Positions 51,314 through 60,040 of a DNA stretch of 64,000 nt are shown here, in pieces. Position 1 is the first letter of the stretch; the number at the start of each line of letters is the position of its first letter. The stretch lies in NCBI RefSeq assembly GCF_041438865.1, contig NZ_CP109450.1, forward strand, positions 1,054,001 through 1,118,000, written 5' to 3'. Made by a program: the position numbers and the translations under genes. The notes beneath the pieces were generated by a model, which was not told the DNA's origin, searched no databases, and saw nothing but the letters and a program-made list of their open reading frames with translations. This DNA is from Streptomyces sp. NBC_01471. GTDB lineage: Bacteria > Actinomycetota > Actinomycetes > Streptomycetales > Streptomycetaceae.

Positions 51314-53668
51314 ATGGCCGCTGTACCTGAACCACCGAAACGACGCACCGTTCTCGCCACCGGCACCGCCGTCGGCGGCGCCCTGCTCACCGGGGGCCTG
51401 ACCGCCGTACCCGCGCGGGCCGCCCCGGAGAGCTCCATCACGACGTCGCCCGGCCTCACGCCGACCGCCGTCCAGTCGTCGGACGACAGCTGGAAGGCGA
51501 TTCTCGACGACGCCGACCTCGTCTGGCAGCGGATGCCGCAGACCTGGTACGAGGGCCCGTACCTCGGCAACGGCTACCTCGGCTCGGGCATCTACGCCGA
51601 GCCCGGCAGGAACGCGGTCCGCTTCAACGTCCAGCACTCCGAGGTCACCGACCACCGCCCCGAGTTCGGCTCGCTGTTCGGCCTCGCCCGGCTGCCCATC
51701 GGCTACTTCACCCTGGAGCCGGTCGGCACCATCACCGCCCTCGACTGGCGGCTGGGGCTGCGCGACGCCGAACTGACCGGCACGCTGACCACCGACCGAG
51801 GCACCCTCACCCTGCGCGCCCTGGTCCACAACTCGCTCTCCGTGCTGGCCGTCGAGATCACTCCGACCAAGGGCGAGAAGAACTTCCGCTGGGTCTTCCA
51901 CCCGGCCGAGGCGATCAGCCCGCGCGCCGCGTCGAAGCCCCTCCCCGACGGCTACACGGCCAACCCGCCCGCCGTGACCGAACAGCACAGCGGGGTGACG
52001 GCCGCCGTGCAGCCGCTGCTCGCGGGCGGCCGGCACGTGACCGCGTGGCAGGAGCGCACCCACGGCGCGCGGCGCACCCTGTACGCCACCGTGGCGCACT
52101 CCCACCCGCAGAACACCGCCACCGACCGGGCCGTACGGCTGATCCGCGGGGTGGCACCGGTCCCCTTCGGCGTACACGCCCTCACCCACCGCGCCTGGTG
52201 GCACCGCTACTACCGCAAGAGCTTCGTCTCGGTACCCGACGCCCGCATCCAGCGCTTCTACTGGATCCAGCTCTACAAGGTCGCATCCGCCGCCCGCGCC
52301 GACGCACCCGTCATGGCGACGTCGGGACCGTGGCTGGAGCCGACCCCCTGGCCCAACACCTGGTGGAATCTCAACGTCCAGCTGGAGTACTGGCTGATCC
52401 ACGGTTCGAATCATCTGGAACTCGACGCGGTGACAAGGGCGTTGGGCGAATTCCGGGAGAACCTGTCGAACCAGCTGGCGGCTCCGTACCGGAAGGACTC
52501 GGCCGGCATTCCGCGCACCACCGACCCCCAGCTGGTCAACGGGGCGGCGGTCGCCAACGGCGGTTACGGCGTGGGCATCCCCGGCGAGGACCCGCCGACG
52601 CCCGAGGTCGGCAACCTCACCTGGGCGCTGCACAATGTCTGGCTGAGCTACCGCCACACCATGGACGAGCGGATCCTGCGCGACACGCTCTTCCCGCTGC
52701 TGCGCAAGGCCGTCACCTATTACCTGCACTTCCTGACCCCGGGCAAGGACGGCAAGCTGCATCTGCCGGCCACCTTCTCACCCGAGTACGGGGTCGACGC
52801 GCCGGACACCAACTACGACCTGATGCTGCTGCGCTGGGGCTGCCGCACCCTGGTCGATTCTGCCGCCACCCTCGGCATCAGGGACCCGCTGAAGGAACGC
52901 TGGCAGGAGGTGCTGGCCAGACTGGTGCCGTACCCGGTCGACGAGAACGGCTTCATGATCGGCTCGGGCGTCCCCTTCGCCATGTCCCACCGTCACTACT
53001 CGCATCTCCTCGCGGTCTACCCGCTGTACGAACTGACCGGCCGCACCCCGGACGAACGCGCGCTGATCGAGAAGTCGCTGGCCCACTGGGTCGGCTTCGA
53101 AGGGGCCCTCCAGGGCTACACGTTCACCGGCGCCGCCTCGATGTCCGCGCTGCTCGGCAAGGGCGAGGACGCCCTGAAGTACCTCGGTGAGCTGATGACC
53201 CGCTTCATCCAGGCCAACACGATGTACAAGGAGTCAGGCCCGGTCATCGAGACTCCGCTGTCCGCGGCGCAGTCGCTGCACGACATGCTCTGCCAGTCGT
53301 GGGGCGGTGTGGTCAGGGTCTTCCCCGCGGTCCCGGCGGCCTGGCGCGACCTCGTGCTCCACGACTTCCGGACGCAGGGGGCGTTCCTGCTCAGTGCGGT
53401 CCGGGAGAAGGGGGTGACCCGCTGGGTGAGGGTGACCAGCGAGGCGGGCGCTCCGTGCGCCGTGCGCCACGGGATCGCGGGTCCCCTCGACGTACGCGAC
53501 GGCCACGGGCACACGCTGCGGTACGAGGACACGGGCGACGGCACCGTCGTCATCGCTCTCCGCAGGGGCGAGTCGGCGCTCATCACCGCGGCGGGCGACC
53601 GCCCGGATCTGACGGTGCGGCCGGTCGCTCCGAACGAGCAGGCCGCCCGCTGGGGTCTGCCCGCCTGA
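51314..53668 (+). CDS. Secreted GH95-type glycoside hydrolase (alpha-L-fucosidase/galactosidase family)
   Basis: 784 residues. A twin-arginine signal (KRRTVLATGTAVGGALLTGG, ending ARAA) implies Tat export. An N-terminal beta domain begins GNGYLGSGIYAEPG, as in GH95. The (alpha/alpha)6 barrel contains W-W-N352-L-N354, with the N-x-N spacing of the catalytic Asn pair of GH95, and E491 in TFSPEYG at the place of the general acid. I cannot assign the remaining Asp. Substrate is probably a terminal alpha-L-fucosyl or L-galactosyl residue on plant or microbial polysaccharide. ATG 51314 follows GGGAGG. Confidence 0.82.
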   Translation: MAAVPEPPKRRTVLATGTAVGGALLTGGLTAVPARAAPESSITTSPGLTPTAVQSSDDSWKAILDDADLVWQRMPQTWYEGPYLGNGYLGSGIYAEPGRNAVRFNVQHSEVTDHRPEFGSLFGLARLPIGYFTLEPVGTITALDWRLGLRDAELTGTLTTDRGTLTLRALVHNSLSVLAVEITPTKGEKNFRWVFHPAEAISPRAASKPLPDGYTANPPAVTEQHSGVTAAVQPLLAGGRHVTAWQERTHGARRTLYATVAHSHPQNTATDRAVRLIRGVAPVPFGVHALTHRAWWHRYYRKSFVSVPDARIQRFYWIQLYKVASAARADAPVMATSGPWLEPTPWPNTWWNLNVQLEYWLIHGSNHLELDAVTRALGEFRENLSNQLAAPYRKDSAGIPRTTDPQLVNGAAVANGGYGVGIPGEDPPTPEVGNLTWALHNVWLSYRHTMDERILRDTLFPLLRKAVTYYLHFLTPGKDGKLHLPATFSPEYGVDAPDTNYDLMLLRWGCRTLVDSAATLGIRDPLKERWQEVLARLVPYPVDENGFMIGSGVPFAMSHRHYSHLLAVYPLYELTGRTPDERALIEKSLAHWVGFEGALQGYTFTGAASMSALLGKGEDALKYLGELMTRFIQANTMYKESGPVIETPLSAAQSLHDMLCQSWGGVVRVFPAVPAAWRDLVLHDFRTQGAFLLSAVREKGVTRWVRVTSEAGAPCAVRHGIAGPLDVRDGHGHTLRYEDTGDGTVVIALRRGESALITAAGDRPDLTVRPVAPNEQAARWGLPA

Positions 53669-53750
53669 TCCAGCGGGTGCCCGGGGCCTTCCGTCCGGCT
53701 CCGGCCGCGCCGCCGATGCGGTGGCGGGGTCCGCGCGCGATGCTGGGCAC

Positions 53751-54116
53751 ATGAGTGAATTCACCGATGCCGAACGCGCGTATCTCGCCACCCAGCGCCT
53801 GGGGCGGCTGGCCACCGTCGACCCCAGGGGGCAGCCGCAGGCCAACCCCGTCGGCTTCTATCCGCAGGAGGACGGGACGATCCTGATCGGCGGGTACGCC
53901 CTCGGCACGACAAAGAAGTGGCGGAACCTGCAGGCCAATCCGAAGGTCGCGCTGGTCGTCGACGACGTGGTGAGCGTGCAGCCGTGGGCGGTGCGCGGGG
54001 TGGACATCAGGGGTGAGGCCGAGCTGCTGACCGGGCCGCACGAGCTGGGCCCGCACTTCAGCGACGAGCTGATCCGCATCCACCCGTCGAAGATCCACAG
54101 CTGGGGCCTGGAGTGA
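53751..54116 (+). CDS. PPOX-fold, probably F420- or FMN-dependent oxidoreductase
   Basis: 121 residues, one split-barrel flavin-binding domain (AYLATQRLGRLATVDPRGQPQANPVGF, TTKKWRNLQANPKVALVVDD). Small proteins of this class in actinomycetes often use coenzyme F420. The substrate is unknown. It follows the GH95 gene by 82 bp but functional linkage is unclear. Confidence 0.82.
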   Translation: MSEFTDAERAYLATQRLGRLATVDPRGQPQANPVGFYPQEDGTILIGGYALGTTKKWRNLQANPKVALVVDDVVSVQPWAVRGVDIRGEAELLTGPHELGPHFSDELIRIHPSKIHSWGLE

Positions 54117-54207
54117 CCGGTGGACACTCCCCCGGCGTACAACCGCCCTGCTGCTCACGGCTGATCGGGCGCTGGAGCTGACCGGGGTGCTCACGCCGGC
54201 CGGGTAC

Positions 54208-55542
54208 TCACGGCTGATCGAGCCACAGGTGGCGCTGCGCGTACGAGCGCCAGGGCCGCCAGATCTCCCCGCCGGGCTCACCGGTGAGCGGGACGTCCGG
54301 GTCCCCCAGCGCCCGCATCCGGATCAGCGCCGACGTCCGCAGGGTCATGCCGGGCAGGCCGAGAAGCGCCTGTTCGGTCTCGTCGCGGTCGGCTCCCGGG
54401 TCGAGGCGTACGCCGGAGACGGCGCCCAGTGAGGGTTCGTCGTCGAGGAGTTCGGCCGCTGCGGGGAAGAGGTGGGTGAGTCCGCCGCAGGGCTGGTCGA
54501 GCGCTGTGCCGTAGCGCTCGACCAGCCACTGCGACTTCTCCCGCCCGGCCAGCGCCCGTACCGCGAACTCCTCGGACTCCGCGGTAGCGGGCGAGCGCAG
54601 CCCCGGACGGCGCGCGACGAGCGGCGCGAGGCGCGGGTCGGCGGAGAGGCGTTCGTCGATGGCGTACGGGTCGGCGTCCAGGTCGAAGAGCCGGCGCAGC
54701 CGCTGTACCGCGGTGGTCAGGTCCCGCAGATCGGTGAGGTGGATCCGCGCGTCCAGCCAGCGCCCGGCCGCCCGCTCACCGACGGCGGCGATGCCCGAGC
54801 CGTACGGGAGCCGCAGGGTACGCCGGTAGGTGCGGGAGCCGGGCTTGCCGAGTATCTCCTCGATGCGCGGGATCGCCTCCCGCGCCAGCAGGTCGAAGAC
54901 CTCCCGTGCCGCGTAGCGGCCACGGTGGGCGAGCCGCAGCGGGATACCGGCTGCCGTCCCGGCGGGGGCACCAGGTACCGAGGTGACCGCCTCGCCCCGC
55001 AGCTCGCTCGGCGTGCGGGCGTAGATCTGCCGGATGGTGTCGTTGAACTGCCGCACGCTCGCGAAACCGGCGGCGAACGCGATCTCCGTGACGGGCAGCC
55101 GGGTGGTCTGGAGCAGGACGCGCGCGGTGTGCGAACGCTGGGCGCGGGCCAGCGCGACCGGGCCCGCGCCGACCTCGGCGGTCAGCTGCCGCTGGACCTG
55201 CCGGGTGCTGTAGCCGAGCCGTACCGCGAGGCCCGGCACACCCTCGCGGTCGACCACCCCGTCGCCGATCATGCGCATCGCGCGGCCGACGACGTCGGCA
55301 CGGACGTTCCAGGCGGCAGAGCCGGGGACGGCGTCCGGCCGGCAGCGGCGGCAGGCGCGGAACCCGCCGCCCTGGGCAGCCGCCGCCGTCGGGTAGAAAC
55401 AGACGTTCCGGCGTTTGGGGGTCACCGCCGGACAGCTGGGCCGGCAGTAGATCCCGGTGGTGCGCACGGCGAAGAAGAACTCTCCGTCGAAACGCGCGTC
55501 GCGGCTGCTCACCGCCTCGTACCTGGTCTCTTCATCCATCAC
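54208..55542 (-). CDS. Ada-AlkA-type fusion with degenerate glycosylase domain
   Basis: 444 residues. N-terminal Ada zinc domain (~10-78) with the methyl-accepting cysteine region FFFAVRTTGIYCRPSCPAV and ACRRCRP; AraC-type HTH (~85-175, LGYSTRQVQRQLTAEVGAGP, FASVRQFNDTIRQIY); AlkA N-terminal beta domain (~195-280). The helix-hairpin-helix glycosylase part is shortened. The usual GQQVS block reads GREKSQ, the GIGPWTA hairpin reads GLPGMTLRTSA, and the catalytic Asp expected after DPDV is missing (VPLTGEPGGE). Base excision is therefore unlikely; it may serve as an alkylation-responsive regulator. Neighbouring genes give no clue. Confidence 0.85.
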   Translation of the reverse strand: MMDEETRYEAVSSRDARFDGEFFFAVRTTGIYCRPSCPAVTPKRRNVCFYPTAAAAQGGGFRACRRCRPDAVPGSAAWNVRADVVGRAMRMIGDGVVDREGVPGLAVRLGYSTRQVQRQLTAEVGAGPVALARAQRSHTARVLLQTTRLPVTEIAFAAGFASVRQFNDTIRQIYARTPSELRGEAVTSVPGAPAGTAAGIPLRLAHRGRYAAREVFDLLAREAIPRIEEILGKPGSRTYRRTLRLPYGSGIAAVGERAAGRWLDARIHLTDLRDLTTAVQRLRRLFDLDADPYAIDERLSADPRLAPLVARRPGLRSPATAESEEFAVRALAGREKSQWLVERYGTALDQPCGGLTHLFPAAAELLDDEPSLGAVSGVRLDPGADRDETEQALLGLPGMTLRTSALIRMRALGDPDVPLTGEPGGEIWRPWRSYAQRHLWLDQP

Positions 55543-55621
55543 GGAGACCAGTGTGCCCCGGGCCCCGGGCCGCGGCCGGCGGGAAACGGACAGCGCGCCC
55601 GGGGCCGGGGAACCGATCCGT

Positions 55622-56761
55622 TCAGGCCTTTCGGACCTTGCCGCGTTTGGCCTCCATGTTGGCCCGGCCCTCCGCCCCCTTCATCTTCCAGTCCCGCCGG
55701 ATCTCGGCGCGCAGCCGGGCGTCGGTCCTGGCGAGGATGCGCTGGTTCTCCCGGAGCAGCTTGCGGTAGCTCTCCAGGCGGCGGGCCGGCAGCGAGCCGT
55801 CGTCGAGTGCCGCGAGTACCGCGCACCCCGGCTCCGTCTCATGGGCGCAGTCGTGGAAACGGCACCCGTCGGCGAGCGTGTCGATCTCGGAGAAGACCTG
55901 GCTGACCCCGTTCGACGCGTCCCAGAGCCCGACACCGCGCAGCCCCGGGGTGTCGATGAGGACGCCACCGCCGGGCAGGACCAGCAGATTGCGGGTCGTG
56001 GTGGTGTGCCGGCCCTTGCCGTCCACATCGCGGGTGGCCCGGGTGGCCTGCACCTCCATCACGTCCGCGCCGGCCAGCGCGTTGGCCAGGGTCGACTTGC
56101 CCGCTCCGGAGACTCCGAGCAGCACGCTCGTCCCTCCGGCGACCACGGCGGCCAGGACGTCCACCCCGTCGCCGGTGGCGGCGCTGACGGGCAGCACCTG
56201 TACGCCCGGTGCGGTGGTCTCGACATCTTCGACGAGATACGAGAGGGCGGTGGGGTCCGGTACCAGGTCGGCCTTGGTGAGGATGATCAGCGGCATGGCG
56301 CCGGACTCCCACGCCAGGGCGAGGAACCGTTCGATCCGGCCGAGGTCGAGCTCGACGGCGAGCGACACGGCGATGATCGCGTGATCGACGTTGGCGGCGA
56401 GGATCTGGCCCTCGGACCGCTCGGACGACGTCGAACGCACGAAGGCGGTCCGGCGCGGCAGCAGCGCCCGCGCGAACTGCGGGTCTCCGGACGGGTCGAC
56501 CGCGGCCCAGTCACCGGTGCACACGACCCGCATGGGGTCGCGCGGTACGACGTACTCGGTGTCGGCCCGCACCGGCCCGGCCGTGGTGATGACATCGCAC
56601 CGCCCGCGGTCGACGCGTACGACCCGGCCGGGCAGCAGCCCCTGTGCGGCGTAGGGGGCGAACTCGGCCTCCCAGCCCGCGTCCCAGCCGTACGGGACGA
56701 GCGGGTGTGCGGAAGCAGCGGAGGACACCTCGGAAGAGGAGTGAGGAGACAGAGAAGACAA
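55622..56761 (-). CDS. rsgA: Ribosome small-subunit GTPase RsgA (YjeQ)
   Basis: 379 residues, circularly permuted GTPase: OB-fold (~45-110), G4 ILTKADL, then G1 GVSGAGKSTL, G3 DTPGLR, and the C-terminal zinc finger GCRFHDCAHETEPGC. It assists late maturation of the 30S subunit. A basic C-terminal tail (KMKGAEGRANMEAKRGKVRKA in outline) fits RNA binding. The TTG at 56761 is chosen because GAAGGG lies 7 nt upstream; a TTG at 56776 is part of that site. Confidence 0.93.
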   Translation of the reverse strand: MSSLSPHSSSEVSSAASAHPLVPYGWDAGWEAEFAPYAAQGLLPGRVVRVDRGRCDVITTAGPVRADTEYVVPRDPMRVVCTGDWAAVDPSGDPQFARALLPRRTAFVRSTSSERSEGQILAANVDHAIIAVSLAVELDLGRIERFLALAWESGAMPLIILTKADLVPDPTALSYLVEDVETTAPGVQVLPVSAATGDGVDVLAAVVAGGTSVLLGVSGAGKSTLANALAGADVMEVQATRATRDVDGKGRHTTTTRNLLVLPGGGVLIDTPGLRGVGLWDASNGVSQVFSEIDTLADGCRFHDCAHETEPGCAVLAALDDGSLPARRLESYRKLLRENQRILARTDARLRAEIRRDWKMKGAEGRANMEAKRGKVRKA

Positions 56762-56994
56762 GGGGGAACCCTTCAAGGGGCAGCCCCGGCAGGCGACTTA
56801 CAGAAGGGTCGCCCGGGGACCGCGGGAGAGAGGAACGACTGGCTGAGTGCGGGCAACGCCCACCGCGGAAACGACAGTCATCGGTCACACCTCCCGGGTC
56901 ACACAGGAATCGGCCACGGCCATGGCGTACTGCGCCGGCGCCGTGCGGAACGAGACGGACACTAGCCCGGCCGCCCGCACGGCACCACCTGTTT

Positions 56995-57028
56995 TTCTCG
57001 GCACGTCACATGTTCTCGGCACGTCACA
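56995..57028. repeat. 18-bp tandem direct repeat over the ltrA stop
   Basis: TTCTCGGCACGTCACA occurs twice (56995-57010 and 57013-57028), unit length 18 bp. The second copy covers the stop codon of the minus-strand ltrA gene. It looks like a local duplication. Confidence 0.85.
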
Positions 57029-58238
57029 CGACGGCCCCCGGCGCACCGGGCTTCCGGTGGGCCAGGCAGACGCCCACCGCGACCGTGGCGGCGACGACCA
57101 GACCGGCCAGCGGCACCGCCCAGTGCCCGGCGAAGGTGGCCGCGAGCACCAGCGGCACGCTGACCGGCAGGACCGCCCGCTCGGCCGCACCCCGTTTGAA
57201 GTGGCGTGTGTGCAGCAGCGACACCGTGAGCAGGAACAGCGCGGTGGGCACGGTGGCCGCCGCCGCTGCCGCGACCGCCGGGATGTGCGCGTGGCCCGTC
57301 ACCTGCTCGACGGTGACCTCGATGCCCGAGCCGATCGCGGCGGCCGATCCGAAGACCAGATAGTGGCCGTACCCCCAGAGGAACGCCTGCCGGTTGGAGG
57401 CAAGGTGCTCGTGGATGGGTACCGCGAAGTAGATCCAGTAGGCGCCGAAGACGATGACGAGACCGCCCGCCGCGATCGGCAGCAGCTCGCCCAGTGCGGC
57501 CGACTCGTCCACCGCCGACTGCACCGCGACGGTGGCGGCCGCGACGGTCTCCCCGAGCATGATGATGGTGAAGAGCCCGTAGCGCTCGGCGATGTGGTGC
57601 GGATGCCAGGGGGTCCGGTGGCGGTGCTCGGCGAACCCGGGCACCGCCAGATCGGCGGCGGCCATGGGCACGAAGCCCCACTTCCACGCCGCGCCGGGGA
57701 GCAGCAGCAGGACGACCCAGCCGATCTGTACGACCACCAGCCCGGCCGCGTACCGCAGGGCCGCGGTCCTGGCGGCGCCCGTCTCGCTGCGCGCCGCCCT
57801 GAGCCACTGGAGCGTCAGCACGAGGCGCATGATCAGGTAGCCGACGATCGCGATCCCGTAGTCGGCGTGGTCGAAGGCGCGCGGTACCCCGGCGGCGAGG
57901 ACGAGGACCCCAGCGATCTGGACCAGGGTGGCGACCCGGTAGAGCACGTCGTCGGTGTCGTACGCGGACGCGAACCAGGAGAAGTTGACCCAGGCCCACC
58001 AGATCGCGAAGAACACGACCAGATAGCCGGTGATCCCGTGGGCCGGGTCGCCGTCGGCCAGCGCGTGCACCAGCCGGCCGCCCGCCTGTGACACCGCGAC
58101 GACGAAGCACAGGTCGAAGAAGAGCTCCAGCGGGGTGGAGGCGCGGTGCGGCTCACCGGGGTCGCGGGCCCGCATCGGGAGTCCGGGAAGCGGGAACCGG
58201 CCGCTTCCCGCACCCGGCGCCGTCGTCTCGTCGCTCAT
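57024..58238 (-). CDS. ltrA: LtrA-family membrane protein
   Basis: 404 residues, about eleven hydrophobic helices. Family signatures TPLELFFDLCFVVAVSQ, AIWWAWVNFSWFASAYDTDD and AERYGLFTIIMLGET are all present. The family is named for a Listeria low-temperature growth mutant; biochemical function is unresolved. The upstream gene remnant (58356-58691) and rsgA downstream are on the same strand but widely spaced. Confidence 0.92.
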   Translation of the reverse strand: MSDETTAPGAGSGRFPLPGLPMRARDPGEPHRASTPLELFFDLCFVVAVSQAGGRLVHALADGDPAHGITGYLVVFFAIWWAWVNFSWFASAYDTDDVLYRVATLVQIAGVLVLAAGVPRAFDHADYGIAIVGYLIMRLVLTLQWLRAARSETGAARTAALRYAAGLVVVQIGWVVLLLLPGAAWKWGFVPMAAADLAVPGFAEHRHRTPWHPHHIAERYGLFTIIMLGETVAAATVAVQSAVDESAALGELLPIAAGGLVIVFGAYWIYFAVPIHEHLASNRQAFLWGYGHYLVFGSAAAIGSGIEVTVEQVTGHAHIPAVAAAAAATVPTALFLLTVSLLHTRHFKRGAAERAVLPVSVPLVLAATFAGHWAVPLAGLVVAATVAVGVCLAHRKPGAPGAVV

Positions 58239-58355
58239 CGGCGTCCCGCTCCTCCGCTCGCACCCGGTACCGGCCCTGTTCCGGGCCTCGGCACCTCACC
58301 CTGGCGCAGATCACGGCGTGACGCACCGCCGACGCGGCAGCTCCGGGGGCGGAGT

Positions 58356-58691
58356 TCAGACGGCGAGGAACATCCCGACGGACTCCGGTGCCGTCTGTAC
58401 GAACCCGAACTTCTCGTAGAGGAGGCGGGCGTCCCGGTCGGCGATGAGCGAGCCATAGACACCGGCGGGTGCGCGGCGCGCGAGTTCGCCGGGGGTTCCG
58501 CCATGATCCGCTTGCCGAGGCCCCTGCCCTGGTGCGCGGGCGTCAGACAGATGTCGACGATCTGGAAGAAGCAGCCGCCGTCACCGGTGACGCGGCCCGG
58601 GCCCCAGACCGGCCGCGGCCCGCAGGCTCAGACAGGTCCCGGCCGACGGCACCCCGGCCCGGACCGCGTAAGGCTCAATAGCACTATTCAC
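58356..58691 (-). pseudogene. GNAT acetyltransferase, frameshifted remnant
   Basis: Three fragments of one GNAT protein lie in order in different frames. The first, from GTG 58691, reads YAVRAGVPSAGTCLSLRAAA. The second contains the acetyl-CoA loop IVDICLTPAHQGRGLGKRIM. The third reads ELARRAPAGVYGSLIAD, then LLYEKFGFVQTAPESVGMF, to a stop at 58356. The first junction lacks ~40 residues, the second is a 1- or 2-base shift near 58495. Both lesions together make a sequencing error unlikely as the sole cause. The intact relatives are small cytoplasmic N-acetyltransferases. Confidence 0.75.
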
Positions 58692-58749
58692 CTACTACAG
58701 GCTACGGGTCGTCCGCTCCGCGGACAACAGCCGCGGGCCCGTACGCGAA

Positions 58750-58777
58750 CCGGCCCGCAGCGAGCGCTGCGGGCCGG
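58750..58777. terminator. Terminator after the L,D-transpeptidase gene
   Basis: CCGGCCCGCAG / CTGCGGGCCGG, 11-bp perfect stem, 6-nt loop, 30 bp beyond the stop at 58807 of the minus-strand gene. Confidence 0.8.
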
Positions 58778-58806
58778 GAAGCCGTCGGGACGGTACTGCG
58801 GGTGGG

Positions 58807-59790
58807 TCAGCCGGTGGCCGTCGTCTGCTGACCGGTGGCGCTGTCCTTCAGCCACTGGTCCCAGGAGAGGTTGAAGTCGGCGTAGCCGTTGTCACCGGCC
58901 GCCTTGCCGCGCGGGGAGCCGGTGATGGTGATCGGGTCGCCCTGCTTGACGAAGTCGTAGAACCACTTGGCATCGGCGAGCGACAGGTGGACACAGCCGT
59001 GCGAGCCGTAACTGTGGCCCGGGTAGGGGTCGCCGGTCGAGTAGTGGATGTAGGTGCCGGAGTTGGTGAGGTGCACGTCCCACGGCAGGGTCAGGTCGTA
59101 GAAGTCGGGGCTGCCCTTGGTGCAGCTGATGCCGACACTGCACGAGGTCATGTGGACCTCACGCGCCTTGTCCATCACGGCCATCGTGCCGTCCCAGGAC
59201 GGGAAGCTGGGGCTGCCCGCGTCGATCGGCAGGGTGCGGACCGTCTTGCCGTCGCGCGTCACCTTCATCGAGTGGCCGGGGACCGATGCGGTGGCCTCGA
59301 CGTCGTCACCGATGGTGAACTTGTGCTGGTAGTTGTGCGTGCCGTAACGGCCGTTGCCGTTGCCCACGTCCTTCAGGTCCGCGTCCAGCGTCACCTTGGT
59401 GCCGGGCTGCCAGTACTTCTCGGGCCGCCAGTCGGCGCGGGTGCTGCTGAACCAGTGCCAGGCGCCGGCGACCGGCGCGGACGCGGAGACCTTGAGGTGC
59501 TTCTCGACCTTGGCGCGGGCCGAGGTCGCCACCGGGTTGGTGAAGACCACCGAGATCGGCATCGCGACCCCGACGGTCGCACCGGTCTTGGGGGCTATGG
59601 TCTCCAGCAGCATCGGCGGGCCCGCCGGGTGCGTCGGTGAAGGGCGCGCGCTCGCCGATGCCTTGGCCGACCCCCCGTTCGCGGAGTCACCCGAGGCGGA
59701 CGCCGAGGCATTTCCCCCACAGGCGCTCGTGCCCGCCAGTACCGCGCTGACCAGCAGTCCGATTCCTATGCTGCCCTTGACCCGGCCCAT
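58807..59790 (-). CDS. L,D-transpeptidase (YkuD), probable lipoprotein
   Basis: 327 residues from ATG 59790 (GGAG 7 nt upstream; ATG 59796 overlaps that site). A signal peptide ends with a lipobox-like LAGTSACGG, then a Ser/Ala-rich spacer. An Ig-like domain (~50-140) starts TIAPKTGATVGVAMPISV. The YkuD domain has the catalytic HxxxxxxxSHGCVHLS motif with the Cys ~60 residues before the end. It would form 3-3 cross-links in peptidoglycan outside the membrane, a beta-lactam-tolerant alternative to penicillin-binding proteins. Divergent from the NRPS gene. Confidence 0.92.
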   Translation of the reverse strand: MGRVKGSIGIGLLVSAVLAGTSACGGNASASASGDSANGGSAKASASARPSPTHPAGPPMLLETIAPKTGATVGVAMPISVVFTNPVATSARAKVEKHLKVSASAPVAGAWHWFSSTRADWRPEKYWQPGTKVTLDADLKDVGNGNGRYGTHNYQHKFTIGDDVEATASVPGHSMKVTRDGKTVRTLPIDAGSPSFPSWDGTMAVMDKAREVHMTSCSVGISCTKGSPDFYDLTLPWDVHLTNSGTYIHYSTGDPYPGHSYGSHGCVHLSLADAKWFYDFVKQGDPITITGSPRGKAAGDNGYADFNLSWDQWLKDSATGQQTTATG

Positions 59791-59900
59791 GCCCATGCTC
59801 CGCTCACATTACTTCCCGCTGGATACAACACCCCTAGAGACAGTTGTCCGGGCGGTGCGGTTGCAGGGGTTCTCGTAAAGCGCAGGCCAAGTCTTGGTAG

Positions 59901-59931
59901 GGGACGGGCCACCCGGTGCGAGGCCCGTCCC
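59901..59931. promoter_or_regulatory. Hairpin between L,D-transpeptidase and NRPS genes
   Basis: 10-bp perfect stem GGGACGGGCC / GGCCCGTCCC, 11-nt loop. On the transpeptidase side another GGGACGGGC copy follows directly (59935-59943 region). It lies in the divergent promoter region, 110 bp from each gene, with no T tract. Confidence 0.45.
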
Positions 59932-60040
59932 GGACGCCCGTCCCAAAGAGTTTCGCCCCGGACCAATACACCTGTCCCGTGACGCTCGTTGGCCCTGATG
60001 GCCCGTAGAGACCAAGCACCTGCGTCAGGAGACGGCACGC

